From: Triops longicaudatus
Taxonomy: Eukaryota; Arthropoda; Branchiopoda; Notostraca; Triopsidae
Direction: 5' to 3'
Assembly: GCA_022885665.1 (NCBI GenBank)
Contig: JAGQDJ010000050.1
Location: forward strand, 124,001-188,000
Length of the DNA stretch: 64,000 nucleotides
Position numbers and translations under genes: made by a program. This document shows, in pieces, positions 11,825 through 25,099 of the stretch (its first letter is position 1; each line of letters starts with the position of its first letter). The notes beneath the pieces are model-generated. The model worked only from the letters and a program-made list of their open reading frames with translations. It was not told the DNA's origin and did not search any database.

Positions 11825-14800
11825 ATGCCACGAAGTCGCAAACGTGAAAGATCTTCTTCATACTCGCGCGGGCGTTTAAGGTCGAAAGAAAGGAAAACGT
11901 CGCGAAAAGATCGAAGCCGTAGCCGTAGTAAGCATCACAAGGAGAGAGACGACAGCCACCGTAACCAACGAAGGTAAGAACAAACTGATGATAAAAGGAA
12001 ATTCTCTGTTAACACGCGCGAGGTATGAGTTTTCAAACTTCCTTAATTGGCTACGTGGAGTTAACCTTGAAACTGGGGCCATCATGCAGAAAAAGCCTGG
12101 GGATAAAGGGATGCCCGCTCGAAACACGTCTGCAGTGGAAAATGGAAGTTAGTTAAGGTTGAACTGGTCATTACTTGTGACACATTCATATTAGCCAGGT
12201 CTTAAACTTGTTTAGGCCATGTAGAGGTGCGCGAAACCGCCTTTCTTTGTCAGATCACTAACTGGTTTCACGCAAGCTGGACATCCCTAAGCCGCTTGTA
12301 CCCTTCGTGGATTCTGGTCAGCTGCTGTGATAGTGGCTGACAGTTCCTTATTGTGTTGTGTATAACTAAAGGAAACTCCGACATTGACCCACTTCACAGT
12401 GAATACGTCGCTTGAGCCACTTTCTCCCTGCTGGACTATCTTCATGCAATTTTCGCGTGGAGACTTTAGTCTTAGCTACTCAACCGAAGTAGATGAAGCA
12501 CAATGCCGTGTGCCAAATTGAATCATAGCTCGTTGGAAATTGCAGTTTTGTACAGAGTGACGGAGAATGTCTTTTCGGCCAAGAAAAATGGACAAACCTT
12601 CACTTATTGGCCCCAGCTAAGGTGACCTGCTTTTCGAATTTCACGCTTTGGTTCGTGGATTGAGCTTTAGCCGCAATTCCTTAACTTAGCTTTACTCACT
12701 TTGTCCTTTGCTGCGTGATTTCAGCCCGGTTTGAAAAATTCGTCCTTTCCGAATTCCCGTGTTGTTGCGGTACAACAAATTCGTACTTGACCCACTACCA
12801 ACGCTGCCGTAATGGGCCATGGTAAAGCGAACATGGTTTTGTTATTAGATCACTAAGGCTGCACGTGTGATACTTAAAGTTTTGTGTTGGAACTTACAAA
12901 GTTTTATTAAAGTTTTATGAGTGAACCAAAGTCACATAATTTTGCGACCTATTACGGCGATTTTATAATAATTCCGTAAGCGTTTAACCACATTTGTCCC
13001 ACTTTTATGGAGGGGAAAAGAGCTAGATTGCGCGTAATTTTTTCAGGTAGTGTAATTAAGCAGAACAACGGATGTGTCTCAATTTTATAGCTACAAAAAG
13101 GTCGTTTTGCAAGAGTATTTGGATGCCAGTGGCCAGTTGCAAAGTAATGTGTACAGAACGTGAGGAGCTTGGAACTGCAGGGCTCACGATTTCCACTTTT
13201 TTCTCTCAAAAAAGTGATTACGCTCTCCTTCTCTCGAAGTCCCAATGTAGCGATTTTTGACCCTGACTTTTTCAGGGGGGACAGGATGACGAAAGTGAAA
13301 CTGAAGGAACCACTTAAAATGCAAATGATCACGCCCGAAGCGACTTCAACTAGTTCTTCTTAGCAGGGCGGACCCTGATTGCCGCCAAGATAGAAGTTGT
13401 AGAAATATCTTCCACCTTAAGTTAGATTACAGCAAAAATATGTTCGAACCTGAAAAAGCGCTTATCGTCATCAGCTATTGGTTTTAGTAATCACATTTTC
13501 ACCGTATCTGGAGATTTGATGTCGAAGACAGTCGCGAACGCAAAGCACAACTCCAATTTCGTCAACGCCTGTAATGACAAATGCCACGAATGTTATATTT
13601 CATTATGTTTATTTTGCTTTCCTTTGTCAGTGATGGCGTCTTTGCGTTGTTTTAATTAGGATTCAACCACTATTTACGGCTACGGTGACTTCGTGCCATT
13701 ATGATTTAAAAAAATGCAGATAATTCAAGGGCAATAGTACGAAAGAAATTGTCGCAATCCCCTAAAAAAACTTAATCTAAATTGTGTAAAAAATAAACTA
13801 AATTAAAATTAGCTGTTGTAGAAAATAAAATAAATTAACTGTTGTAGGAAATAAATAAAAAGTAAAAGACAACTGTCTTGAGAGATGGAAAGCTTATGTG
13901 GGGAAAACCATTACAGTTATTTTTAGGCATATTAAGCTAATTTGGGACATACCGTACGTTTTTTTCACCCCCTGGAGCTTTGCTCTAGTGAGGTTTTAAT
14001 GCGTTAAACTCTTACGTCGTGCTAGAGTTTTCTAGCGTATTTCTATACAATACTTAAAAAGCTTTGCGCCTATTCAACTATTTTACGTATCTCCCCCTTC
14101 GGTCGGCATAAATTGACAAATTGGACCTTTCATTGCAATAATAAAGGTGAGCGATGTTCACGTTGAGGGAACACAGTGAGCTCCGTTTTGTCAAGCTGAA
14201 ACATTGTGTGACGAGAGAGAAGAGTGTTATTTGGTTAGAATAGGGATAGCGACGCAGTATGAAAATTGGGCAATAACTGGATATTTGCCATATTCGGAAG
14301 AGAACGGGCGTGTCCTTATTGGGAAGGTACCCTCCTCGTTGGAAGTTAGATAGTGTGCAGCTGCTGTTACCATTGTGTCGGGACGCGGTGGGGCAGCCCT
14401 CCCTCAACTCATATGGCTCGTACTACCTGTTGCTGTGTGACGGCACTTGGTAGTATTGCTCCCCCGTAGTCCGCTTGGTACGCATCGTGCGTGTGAATAC
14501 GAGCACGTGTAGCGGGTGCAGCGATCAGTCATGTGTGTCAAAAGCGCGTCGTTAATTAAGTCGTAGCCAAGACTCTAAAACTTGAGTGAAAGTGAGCAGC
14601 TAACTAGTACCTCGAGTGCTGTTTCAACTGTATAATCTTTCCCGTGCATTATTTCACAGAAACCGCTCGAGTTCAAGTGACACTTCGGGTTCTTCAAGGA
14701 AGTGAGAGAAGAAAACCGTAACATACTTGAATAGTGAGCAATTTCTGTGCCAGCGAAGATAGCACACCCGATATGTAGTGCGTTATGCGTGACTGAATGC

Positions 14801-17800
14801 GTCTTGTGGTATCACAATCAGGGCTTGGAAACTTGGTCCATATTGATAGTTTAATATAGGATCCAAGTTATACTGCACAGTTTGGGGAAAACATGGGCGT
14901 CTTGAAAATGTAAGCTAGAGAGGTTCGGATCTTCGATTTCGGGCTTGTCTTTATAAACGCAGGATGGTTGTGGTTACAAGGGACGAGATTAGGATATCCG
15001 GACTGGGCTTTGCCAGTCCACCATACTTCATGCTGGGAAGCTCGCTGAATTTGTTTCCGAGTTTTTTTTCGAGAGTAGTGTGAGAAGTTAATGTGACCTC
15101 AAGGGTTAGTTGACCGAGCTTATTGAAGCCATCGTTTCCCTTTTTCTGTGATAGTCCTGCATGGGATCGTGTTTAAGTATCCGTTGCACTACACCTAGAA
15201 GTCGGGTGGACGCAACGGGCTTTGGTTATGCGCGTAACCTAGAAGCACAATGCCTTAGGTGCGAGTTGGTGGTTAGGTCACGGATTCTGTGTCGAGTTCA
15301 CAACTCGAGTGAGGAAGTTGGATATGTTGGATCCATATGGAGTTTTCTTTGGCTACTTTTTCCTTTAAAAATTGCATTTTTGATGTGTGTTTTCCTTTTG
15401 GTAGTCATGAACGTTTACGCGATGCAAGCGGAGGCCGCCCCTCCTCGTCCGGCTCGGACACTTCCCAGCGCCGCGACCGTAACCGACGACGTCGTCCCCA
15501 AGAAGATCGCGATCGTCGTCGTTATAATTATCCCTCTCCTCAGGTAAACCACCTCCCCTTTGTACTGACCGTAGCAAAGCAAGCTCCCCAAAATCGGTTG
15601 TTATTGTGGGGTTCCTTTCGGGGTCCACTTATGGAGCGGGGTGGGAGTGTCGTTTGAAAGTCACACACTTGCATACATGACTTGAGTCAGGAGAAAGCAT
15701 CGGGGGAAGAACACGTTGTAGAGTTATTAGCTAGCAGCCATTTTAAATGACGTTATATTCAGCAGCGGGATATAGATATTGTTACCGAGCCAAAAGGGTA
15801 AGTGAGTTTGAAATCTGTAGTTGCGCTAATTCTTTGAGATCCTTTGATCAGGTTGAAGCGAGAGATTTTTTACATTCTAAAAAGTGTGGTTTTTACGAGT
15901 GGGTTATTGTGCATCAAACATTGACACACGAGCTGACTGCGCGTACCTTTTCCCCCTCAAATTTCGTTTTGATAGTTTGCAAACAGAGCGTGTTTACATA
16001 GTACAGAAACTATCAGCCAAGACGTGGGGGTTTTGGTGAGTTATATAGTCCAATTGCAGTTGCACTGAAAAGAGAACGGCAACAGACACGTATAGGCCTC
16101 AGTTGCTACGCTGCTATAATTAACTCGGAGCTGAAGATAGCGCTCGCGAGAGACGAAGAAAAACTTTCCCCGTCTCCGTGGACTACTGAAAGACGAGTGA
16201 TCCCTTTTACTTCTGCGGGCCCGTGTCGCAAAGCGTTATGAATCGGGGTTTTGCAAAGGACGGGAAAAAGCTGATTGGTAACGGCGTCATCTTGTTTGCC
16301 GTTGTTTGGCTGAGGCTGTCGTAGGAAGGTCAGCAGCCTGAGACGCAACGTTTTCCCAGAAACCTAGGGACGTGTGAGTTCTTCAAGATTTGCAGGTTGA
16401 GGTCACCCGACAAGCTCATACGGCAGAAAAACCGCCTGCCCGAGAACGTTATTTTTAGTCCCGGGGTCTGTACCAAAAGAACGCAAAGGCAAAAACCCCG
16501 GGCGAAGATCCAACGATGCTGACGACGACGGGCAACGCAAATGTTAACTTACCCGATGCCTTCATTCCGTCCCTTTCCCCGTCTTCTCCTCACACTTCCA
16601 TCCGCTTCTCGCAGTCGAACGCCGACATAGTTTGCGTGGCTCCAAATGTCTTGTTAAGATTGTGTACGTGAATTTATTGGGTATTATTTGTGTTCAGTAA
16701 GACGCTATTGGAACATTGGTAGCGTTGGTGTTAACAGTGCAAGTTACTGGTCCCCTTTTGCGTATGCCTTAAAAGAAACACTAGCGTTCAGTCCCGTAGG
16801 AGTTGTATTATTAATAACAGACAAGGTGTACTACAGAAAACTAAATTAATTGTGGTAGTAACCCTACAAAAGGAGCAGTGCGGATTTCACAAGGAACGCA
16901 GCACCACTTACGAGACCTAGAGAGATCTGAGGCCTTTTCTGTACATCAGTTGCTCCATATATTCCAATTAGTTCATCACGCTGGGGATTACTGCATTGTT
17001 AAGAATGCCTTATTGTGGCTGATAGATTAATTAAGGGCGCTTTGGGGAAAAGCGTTTGGCCCGTAAGGAGTACCAGCGGTTGGGTCAAGGAATGCCTTGG
17101 ACTCGTAAGCAGCAGCCTCTGCAGCGCACGCGTAGTGCCGCCCATTTGCTAGTCGACACTTGCTCCAGCCTTTTTCGGCGTTTGACGACCAAAGTGCGAG
17201 ATTTGTCCAGCGTTTCGGCCTCGCATCGCAACTCGTTGCAGGAACGCGGCCAAACTTGCGAACCCGAACTTTCAGTGTTTGACATTGTCACCGACGAAGG
17301 GGCGCAAAAACCGCAAGGTGAAAGAGACGCCACCGAGAGCCAGACAGTGCAAGGTCCCTGCGCCCGTCGATGCAAAAGCCCACGACGACGCCCACGTCGT
17401 CACACCACTACGGTTTTAACCAACGAATTGCCCCAAGCTACCGCACCCTCTGTCGCTAGCCCCATGAGTTGCCCACAGCCCCTGGACTCACCCTCTTCCT
17501 CGTCCTCAACGTCGCGTTCCAGCGCGTCTTCCAGTGCCTTAGACTCGACAGCGAGCTCGAACCCGAGTGAAACGCCTACTCCAACCCCGAGTCCGCGGTT
17601 GTCCTCAGAGTTGTCGGAATCGACGCCAGTGGAAGAAGAGCAGGGTGTCGCGTCGTCGAACGAAACTGAAATAGACACAGAAGCGCAAGGGTCTGGCACG
17701 ATGACGAGGCGCCGAATACGGCGACCGCGAAAGAAAGTGTCGGAAGCGCAACAGCAAACACCGTCCGTAGGGACGCTGCACCTCGAAGACCAAGTGAAAG

Positions 17801-20800
17801 AAATAGCGCAGAAGACGAACTGGGCCTTGCAAATGGCAGAAATCGAAGCCAAAAAGGACACCTTGTCGGGGACTTGTGAAGCTGCGCTGGAATTAGATTG
17901 TTCCCCTTCCGGTTATTCGCACTATCCCGCGGGTTATGGCGTTCGGAAGAAAAGCACACACCTCGGCACTGCTAATTCGGGATTGCCGTATTCGCACGTG
18001 GAAACGGATTTACAGTCGTTATTGCCCGCGGAAGTAGCTGTGTTGGATTTGGCTTCGATGGAATTCACCAACAATCCGTTGTATCAACCGCAACTTACAG
18101 TAATGCCCCTGCGCGAACCTGAGAAGGGACCGTTTTCACTGCCGGAAACTCCCACTAGTCGAAAGATGAGTCAGTCAGAGGTTAGCTTACTAACCACTAG
18201 TCAACCCCCGGTTACCAACGAGCCCTTAGGCTTGCCTTACCCTTTACGTCCGGATCCTATGTACGATCCACTGCAGTTCTCCATTTCTTCCAACGATTTG
18301 GCATGGTTGGTCGGACCTAGTAGCCTCCAAAGCCCGGTAACGCCTCCTGGAGAAGCGAAGCCTGAACTTCAACCGTCCATTTTGGAAAGTTCGTGGTTGG
18401 ATGAGTATCCTTATGTCCACCATGGGCGTTCTGCGGTGAACAAGATGCAAACTGTCACGCCTAAACTAACTGAAAAAGCCTACCCTTACATTTCCGTGCC
18501 TTCGTCGAACGCTTCCTCGCGAAGCGGTGACAAATCGCCGGCAGCGTTGGAGCAATCGACGCAGAAGAGCGCGGTGGGCGCCAGGCGCCCTTCCGGAAAT
18601 ATGAATTCTTTGCTATCGCAATACGAGCCTTTGGATTATTCGACGACGAATAACGTAAGCAGCGGAAGGTCAACTGAAGGTCTAGCTACTGCATCCCATT
18701 TGTTACCTTCCTCCGCGGTTAGTGGCAGTTACAGCGATAAGTACTACCCCCCGGCCACCACGGTTACGACGGCGAGCAAATCTCACTCGTCGAACGCCAA
18801 ATCAAGCCACGGCAGTATTCATTACGGCCATGGTAGTGCGATAGCCGGCAGTGCTAATATTGTTACGGTATTACATGTCTATGCAAACCTCTCTTTTTCG
18901 AATGTCAGGCGTGTGGTTACTGGATGCTGTAGTTACTCATTAACCGAAAACCCCTTTAGTCTTGGGCAGCTCGTGTGTCTTGTTCCTTAGCTTCGTGTAC
19001 TGCATCGCTGAGACCACAAGTTACTAACCTGTTATGGAGCCTTGATAAGTTCCAAACAAAAAAGTAAGTCCCCCCAACACAAGGGTACCGGAGATTGTCG
19101 GTGCCGACTTTTGAGTTTGAAATCACGCCCTTTTGGCTCGGGCCATGTCTTATTTCGCCAGAATTAAGCGACGTACGTCGGGAATGTCCGTTTTGGAAAA
19201 GTTTTGCATTTCCACAGACCTTTTGCACGCTTTTAAGTTTCCGTTTTATTTAATGGCTTTGCATACCGAGTCGATTACTAGCCAAAGAGCAAAGCTAAGT
19301 TAAGAGTACAGAGAGAGAAACCGAGAACACAACCGCCTATTGTTGTGCCTTTTGCCTCTTGTTTTATTTCCAATTCGTGGCCTTTGCTACTGCCGCCCAC
19401 TTGCCCATCCATCTGATGTTGGCTGCCTTTGCCGTGTTACCAAAATTTGGGGGGGTTACTTGCCACTTTGCCGACTTGGCCTTTTGCGTCGCCTCGACCT
19501 GACCTTGATGGGATGCGGTTTGCTGTATGCTGACGTAATCATGATGTTGATGACCTGGTCTGGTTATGTGCGGTGGCCAAGCAGAATGCTCCCCGGGCTC
19601 CCTCCATCGAGGATGATGAAGACGGACATCTAATTTACCGCATCGGAGATGTTCTGCAGGATCGATGTTCGTGACACGATAGCTCTATTTTTTAGTTTAT
19701 TTTTTTCTTCCCTAAAACTGTTTTTAAGTTCTATTGGAAATTACTATGAAAAACGCGCTTTTCTTACCTTCCACGCTTTTTTTAAAAAAATCAAAATGAT
19801 ACCAGTCAATTTAAGGGCGGTTCTTTGCGATTCTCCTTACTCATGGTGACGCTTTTGTTTCCTTTTTGCAGACAAAATCCTTGCAACCTTGGGAGAGGGA
19901 ACGTTTGGGAAGGTAGTGAAAGTGAAGAATATGTCAAGGTATGAAGTTTTTCAATGGTGTATTGTTGAAGCTAATGTTCTTTTCTTGTACCAGCCGTGGT
20001 GATTATTTGGCATTGAAAATCATTAAGAATGTAGACAAATACCGGGAAGCCGCCAAGTTAGAAATAAACGTTTTGGAAAAGTTGGATCAAAAGGACCCAG
20101 AAGGACGGCAGTAAGTTTTGTACAGGATTGTTTTAAAATATATAACCCTTTCTTTGTTTAGCTTGTGTGTAAAAATGATTGATTGGTTCGATTATCACGG
20201 CCATATGTGTATTGCGTTCGAAATGCTGGGCTTATCTGTCTTCGATTTTCTGGTAATTTCCTGTGCGATGTTGCGACAATCGTATCGTTAAAAATGTTTT
20301 GATTATTGCAGAAAGATAATAATTATCAGCCCTATCCACTTGAACAAGTTCGGCATATCGGCTACCAGCTTTGCTACGCGGTGAAATTTTTGCATGACAA
20401 TCGTCTCACACATACGGATTTGAAGCCCGAGAATATTCTTTTCGTCGATTCAGATTTTGACATCTCTTACAACCCAAAGAAAGTACGAAATGATCTCGCC
20501 AAATTTTCCCGTACTCGTTATGTCCATTTACAAAAAGTTTCATATGAGCGCCAGTTTTTGGATATCTTTTCATTTATTTATATTTGTGTGCTTTTTTAAC
20601 ATTTTATTTTTATGATTTTTTTATTTTATTAATTGTGTTTCGTTTATTTTATAAATTATTATTTTTTGTTTTATAAATTATACGTGTTTCTTTTATTTCG
20701 TTACTTTGTTTTCTGATTAATTTTTTTTTATTTGCTTTACTTTTAATAATCCATTTTTTTGTGTTATTATTTCACGCATTCTGTTTGTTAACAAGTGAAG

Positions 20801-21589
20801 CACGTGGCTGTAATCTTGTCATGTCTTTTTCAGAAGAGAGATGTTCGGCGTGTAAAGCGAACGGATGTTCGGCTCATTGATTTTGGGAGTGCCACCTTTG
20901 ACCATGAACACCATTCCACCATTGTGTCTACTAGGCATTACAGAGCACCAGAAGTCATTTTGGGTAACTTCAGCTTGTTGTAGAATTATCGTTACGGAAA
21001 ATTTATTGATGCGTTAATTCGGTTGCAGAACTGGGCTGGTCGCAACCTTGCGACGTGTGGTCCATTGGTTGCATTCTTTTCGAACTGTACTTGGGTGTTA
21101 CCTTATTTCAGACGCATGACAATAGGGAACATTTAGCCATGATGGAACGCATATTAGGACCCATACCGTACAGGTGAAAGCTCATCTAAGTTTTCTGTTA
21201 CCCTTTTACGTTTTTATCTTGAAAACAGGATGGGCCGTAAGACCAAAACGAAGTACTTCTACCATGGTAAACTGGATTGGGATGACAAGAGCTCAGCTGG
21301 TAGATATGTGCGAGAAAACTGCAAACCGCTAAAGGTACCTAATGCCCCATGAAATAAAATGAAAGAAAATTGTAAATTAATTATTTTTATTCTGTAGCGA
21401 TATCAAATGTCGGATGAAGAAGAGCATACCCTCCTTTTCGACTTGATCTATAAAATGCTTGAGTATGAATCTTCTCAGCGATTGGGTCTTCGTGATGCCT
21501 TACGCCATCCTTTCTTCGACAAAATTCCGACTCATTTGCGCTTGGGTAGTGATCGAGAGCGCGAACGGAGCCATTCGTTGTCCAGATGA
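11825..21589 (+). CDS. CLK: CLK/LAMMER dual-specificity kinase with RS-rich N-terminus and a giant optional exon
   Basis: Exons: 11825-11973, 15405-15543, probably 17053-18867, about 19585-19666, 19872-19938, 19994-20110, 20162-20252, 20312-20482, 20834-20963, 21029-21173, 21229-21334, 21398-21589. The first two encode an Arg/Ser-rich N-terminus (DRSRSRSKHHKERDD). The kinase part shows DEDGHLIYRIGDVLQDR, glycine loop LGEGTFGKV, ALKIIKN (VAIK lysine), HTDLKPENILF (HRD equivalent), DFGSATFDHEHH, RHYRAPEVIL and the signature EHLAMMERILGP that names the LAMMER family. CLKs phosphorylate SR splicing factors in the nucleus. Without the giant exon the protein is about 462 residues, normal for the family; with it, about 1067. 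The donor of the 19666 exon (GTTCGT) is weak and the acceptor near 19584 lacks a strong pyrimidine tract, so that exon start is uncertain. An AATAAA lies 22 bases after the stop. Confidence 0.9.
11974..15404 (+). other. Large first intron of CLK (3.4 kb)
   Basis: It lies between the two RS-domain exons. I see no exon, RNA gene or convincing repeat in it. The open frames on both strands are short and compositionally unlike the neighbouring exons. It may hold an alternative promoter, but nothing in the sequence shows one. Confidence 0.4.
17053..18867 (+). CDS. Giant phase-0/0 exon (605 codons) in the CLK gene
   Basis: An open frame of more than 1.8 kb starts just after an AG at 17051-17052 in the phase left by the preceding RS exon. 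It can leave at a GT after codon ACG (18867), again in phase 0, so including or skipping it keeps the kinase in frame. The translation is Ser/Thr/Pro-rich. A basic patch (TRRRIRRPRKK) precedes a possible helix (LEDQVKEIAQKTNWALQMAE), followed by many Tyr/Pro/Ser segments. I recognise no domain. Its codon use and freedom from stops over 600 codons argue for coding. It could be a CLK isoform exon, as long isoforms are known for the fly orthologue Doa, or an independent gene inside the CLK locus whose real end is the stop at 18990. Confidence 0.6.
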
Positions 21590-22621
21590 TGATCATTAGG
21601 CTGAGTAGGAAATAAAGCTGACCCTGTCTTTAATTTGCGCCACGACGAACCAGAATGGTTCATTATGAATTTATTTTGTACATGAATTTTAAACGGAAAG
21701 TGCATGTTGTGGAGTGCCTGGTGGGGGCAAAGTTAAAAAGTGATTTGTGTATGACATATTTGAAGATGAGACAAGTGTGTGTAAGAGTACATAGTTTTGA
21801 GAAGTCATTAATGCAACCGTCTTTTGTCTTTCCTTTAATTTATTATTTTTATTGTTTGTTATAGTATTTTTATTATTATTGAACGTATACGGCATCGAAA
21901 TTCATTTTTATGGAGAAAGGGCGTTCCAATAATGAAATCGATTGCACAAACTTCAAACGATTTCAATGACACTAGTAATCGATTGAGGTTGTTGTCAAAA
22001 CGCCAAAACTACGCGCTTGGTTTGTCATGTGCAGCCTTGTAGTTGTCTCAGAAAAGTTTTCAAGTCTCTTTGGGGAATGACCACCTTGCAGTCGAAAAGC
22101 ATAAGCCTGCCGGATTATGACTCAGTGTTTCTTTCCTCGCCAGGGCAATAGCTTCCTGAAACTACCTTGATTTGTTCCATCTCTACGTTCATCTCTCCTT
22201 CAGTATTAGTATTCCATTGGTTAGTGACGACTTGCGTGTCAACGAATATTACAGGTAACTAGTGTTGCAATCTCTTTTTCATTCAAGACGCACTCCCTCT
22301 GTAATTACTGCATATAATTATATAACTTTTAACGCGCTCTAGTTGCATCTTGGGTTCTGTTAACTCCAAGACGCGGTTTCACTTCCTGACAGGAAGCCTA
22401 TCAATGTCATTTGTTATGGTTTCACCGTCTTTATGACACGTTGTTTTAACCAGGTCTAAACTCGATTAGTTCAAGCCCGTGCTCATTTTCATATTGACTT
22501 CCAGGAACTTTTGGGTTACGTCACTTTCTGACGAATCATGGTATGCTAAATTCTTGGTTTGATTTGTAGATCTTTTGGAAAATGTTTTGGACCCAACGGG
22601 GAAATAAGCAGACTTAGCAAG
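21590..22621. other. Intergenic interval after CLK
   Basis: It contains an AATAAA at 21611-21616, the likely CLK poly(A) signal, and an AT-rich remainder. No further gene or repeat is evident. Confidence 0.4.
21611..21616 (+). terminator. Poly(A) signal of CLK
   Basis: AATAAA located 22 bases after the CLK stop codon. Confidence 0.6.
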
Positions 22622-24620
22622 ATGACGTCAAGTGCGACACCTTTTTTCCTTCAAGGTAAAATGATAAGAGGAATTCTTCATCTATAGAGGGACACTCAGC
22701 GGGTTTTGCCTATTCGTACCTTTGTAGTCCCGTCACATCCTTGGCCTTTTTTCTTCGGCCCTTCCTTTCTAGGTTTTGTTTCCTTTTCCTCTTTGTTTTA
22801 CACTTAGATTCTAAGTGAAGTAGTCTTGCGTACTGTTGCACAGGTAGGTTGGAAACCCACGCAAATGAACAATACAAATTCTTTTCCTGTCAAAGTTCTC
22901 TTATTAGTTTTAAACTAAAATTCTTGTTTTATTTTCAAATAATTTGCAATTTTATTACAAAAAAAAACATCGCTCTTTTATTCGATGCTTTTAACTATTT
23001 TCAAGAAATAAATAATCCTCAACTTGTTGGCAGTAAAATTTTATGAAAGAGTGGCGTAGAACAGATTTTCCTCCTGTATCTGTAATTTGTAATAATTAAT
23101 AATAAATTCTTGTATCTGAAATAGGTTTTCTTTGGCTGTGCTGCGTCACTGACTGGTCAAGAGTAATTGGTACCTCTACAACAATACCCTCACCGTTATA
23201 TCCCTCCAATACGTCAAGCACGGATGCCATCAACACCGCCGTGCTTGATCAAAAGAAGGAAAACAGTTTATCGCAGTCAATGAGCCCCCTCAGCAAACAC
23301 AAGCTGGAACTTGATTCGCTTCCATTGCATTTGGAGGCTGCCGTTCCTCGACTCGTTGAGCCACCTAATAGTTTTCCCAACAGCACCAAGCGCGCGTTAG
23401 CCATTCGGCCAGTGCGTAAAACCTTGTTTCATGAAGTTGAACACTCCACGCATGTCGTACCGACGTTTTTGCCAACGACCAGTGATTCTACAGCCAACCC
23501 TCCTAACAGCGATGAATTACCATTTCATACGGAAACTTTTGTCAGCTCAACGCCCGCAGAAGTCACAGATAAATTGGATGGGTTAGTTTCTGACGCACGT
23601 GTCCCGAACACAACCACTGAAACTATGGACAGGGTGAATTTCAAGGATCTCATCACAAATCGGTCGGAAACGGGCGCAAAACCGACTTTCCCGTTGAACG
23701 CTACAAAACTTGACCCTACGCTGCTTTTTTTGAAAACTGGAACTACTTATGGTCGTTCTTTAGAAGCCACGCGCTTGAATGGTGCGGTAGACAGTGTTAA
23801 AGATAGTGTCACTCCTGCCACTACAACTCTGAAAACTAGCTCGGAGGACAACCAGGAATTTGTGCAGAAAGGAGATATTGGTGCGAAAGAGAACGCTAGT
23901 AATAGTACCTCGGAGTTTGGAGCCGATAGTGTCGAGGAAGAACATTCCGGTATCAGTCCATATTCAGCTGATTCGTTGGCTGAGCATAGTACCAATTTTA
24001 CTGTTATTCGGAAAGATGGGCATGATGAAAGTCTGGATCCCGATGCGTATTACAACGTCACGTGGGATTTTACTACACTACCTGCTACAGTTGTGGGGAA
24101 TTCTAGTCAAGTTACAATTATCTACGCGTTTCCTAATACTACCCTCGAAGTCGTGGAATTCCTACAGACCTCAGCGTTCGGTGCAGGCTCTATTGTTGGC
24201 ATTGTTCTGGCAGGGTTTTGTCTGTCTACCGTGGTTTTAGGTAATGTCCTCCAAGAATGTTATTGGAAAGCCAGTTAATGCTCTGTTTATTACGTTAGGC
24301 GCTGTGGGGTTTTGGTATTACAAGTATCGGCATTTACACCGGCCACAGACTCTGCAAGAACGGTATGCACCGTCTGAACTAGGTTACGGCCCCAGCGATG
24401 GTTCTTTCCGGGTGGGTTATATCCATCATCCAGATATACCCAAAGTAAGTAGCTGCAGTATGTGATTATTTGTTTTTTACTGGTACTTATTACTATGGGG
24501 ATCTTGTAGGACAGTTCCGAGGAAATGTATAGTTTGGATAACGATTCCTTCTTGAATAGCTTGGAAGCTATGACGATTCCTAATTATTGGACAGAACAGA
24601 TTAAGCATACGAAACTATAA
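22622..24620 (+). CDS. Single-pass type I membrane protein with Ser/Thr-rich ectodomain; family not recognised
   Basis: Four exons in phase: 22622-22655, 23125-24240, 24299-24444, 24510-24620 (468 residues). The first exon joins to give MTSSATPFFLQGFLWLCCVT, a plausible signal peptide. The ectodomain (about residues 25-365) is Ser/Thr/Asn-rich with several N-x-S/T sites and no cysteine-based domain, mucin- or stalk-like. One membrane helix, SIVGIVLAGFCLSTVVL plus GAVGFWYY, crosses the exon junction at 24240/24299 and is followed by KYRHLHRP. The cytoplasmic tail is compact and looks constrained: ERYAPSELGYGPSDGSF, then MYSLDNDSFLNSLEAMTIPN and YWTEQIKHTKL at the C-terminus. I do not recognise the family. 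The tail style suggests an interaction motif rather than a catalytic domain. AATAAA signals follow at 24816 and 24820. Confidence 0.7.
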
Positions 24621-25099
24621 ATGTTGCATAGCTGTTAAGCATATATTTTATTATGCAAGCATCGTGAAACGATGTCAACCTGTTAAAAACATCACGTTCT
24701 TTCATTTTTTGTAGGAACTCGAAATTACATGTATATTAATTAACTCCTTTTTGGATCCTGTAATCATTATTCCTTTCCATGCAGTCAATGTGATCTCAAA
24801 ATATCGGAATTGTAAAATAAATAAACTTTTCAACAAGTAAATCTGTCATCCATGCATTTCAAGATGTCATCAAAATTAAATTTAAAAAAATGTCGTACAC
24901 TATTTGTTTTTCATGAGAAAGTTCTTCAGCAAAGGAAGCACGACTTTCCGGGACGCTGTGTTGTTGAGCTGCGCAAACGTGACTAAAAACTCGGATGGTG
25001 GGTTTGGACACGCGTTGATTCTTTGGAGGTTTAACGATAGTGAGTCACCCTGCTTGAGCGCGTCTATGATCTAGAGAGTGGTAGGATTTATAGTTCTAG
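24621..25099. other. Convergent 3' flank between the membrane-protein and Prune genes
   Basis: The plus-strand stop at 24620 and the minus-strand Prune stop at 25100 face each other. Overlapping AATAAA motifs at 24816-24825 fit the upstream gene. No exon or repeat is visible. Confidence 0.45.
24816..24825 (+). terminator. Poly(A) signal of the type I membrane-protein gene
   Basis: Two overlapping AATAAA hexamers about 200 bases after the stop at 24620. Confidence 0.6.

Noticed and set aside
17085..18673. Minus-strand frames of 60-150 codons opposite the CLK giant exon
   Set aside because: Shadows of the GC-richer Ser/Pro-rich plus-strand frame; serine-rich antisense composition is expected.
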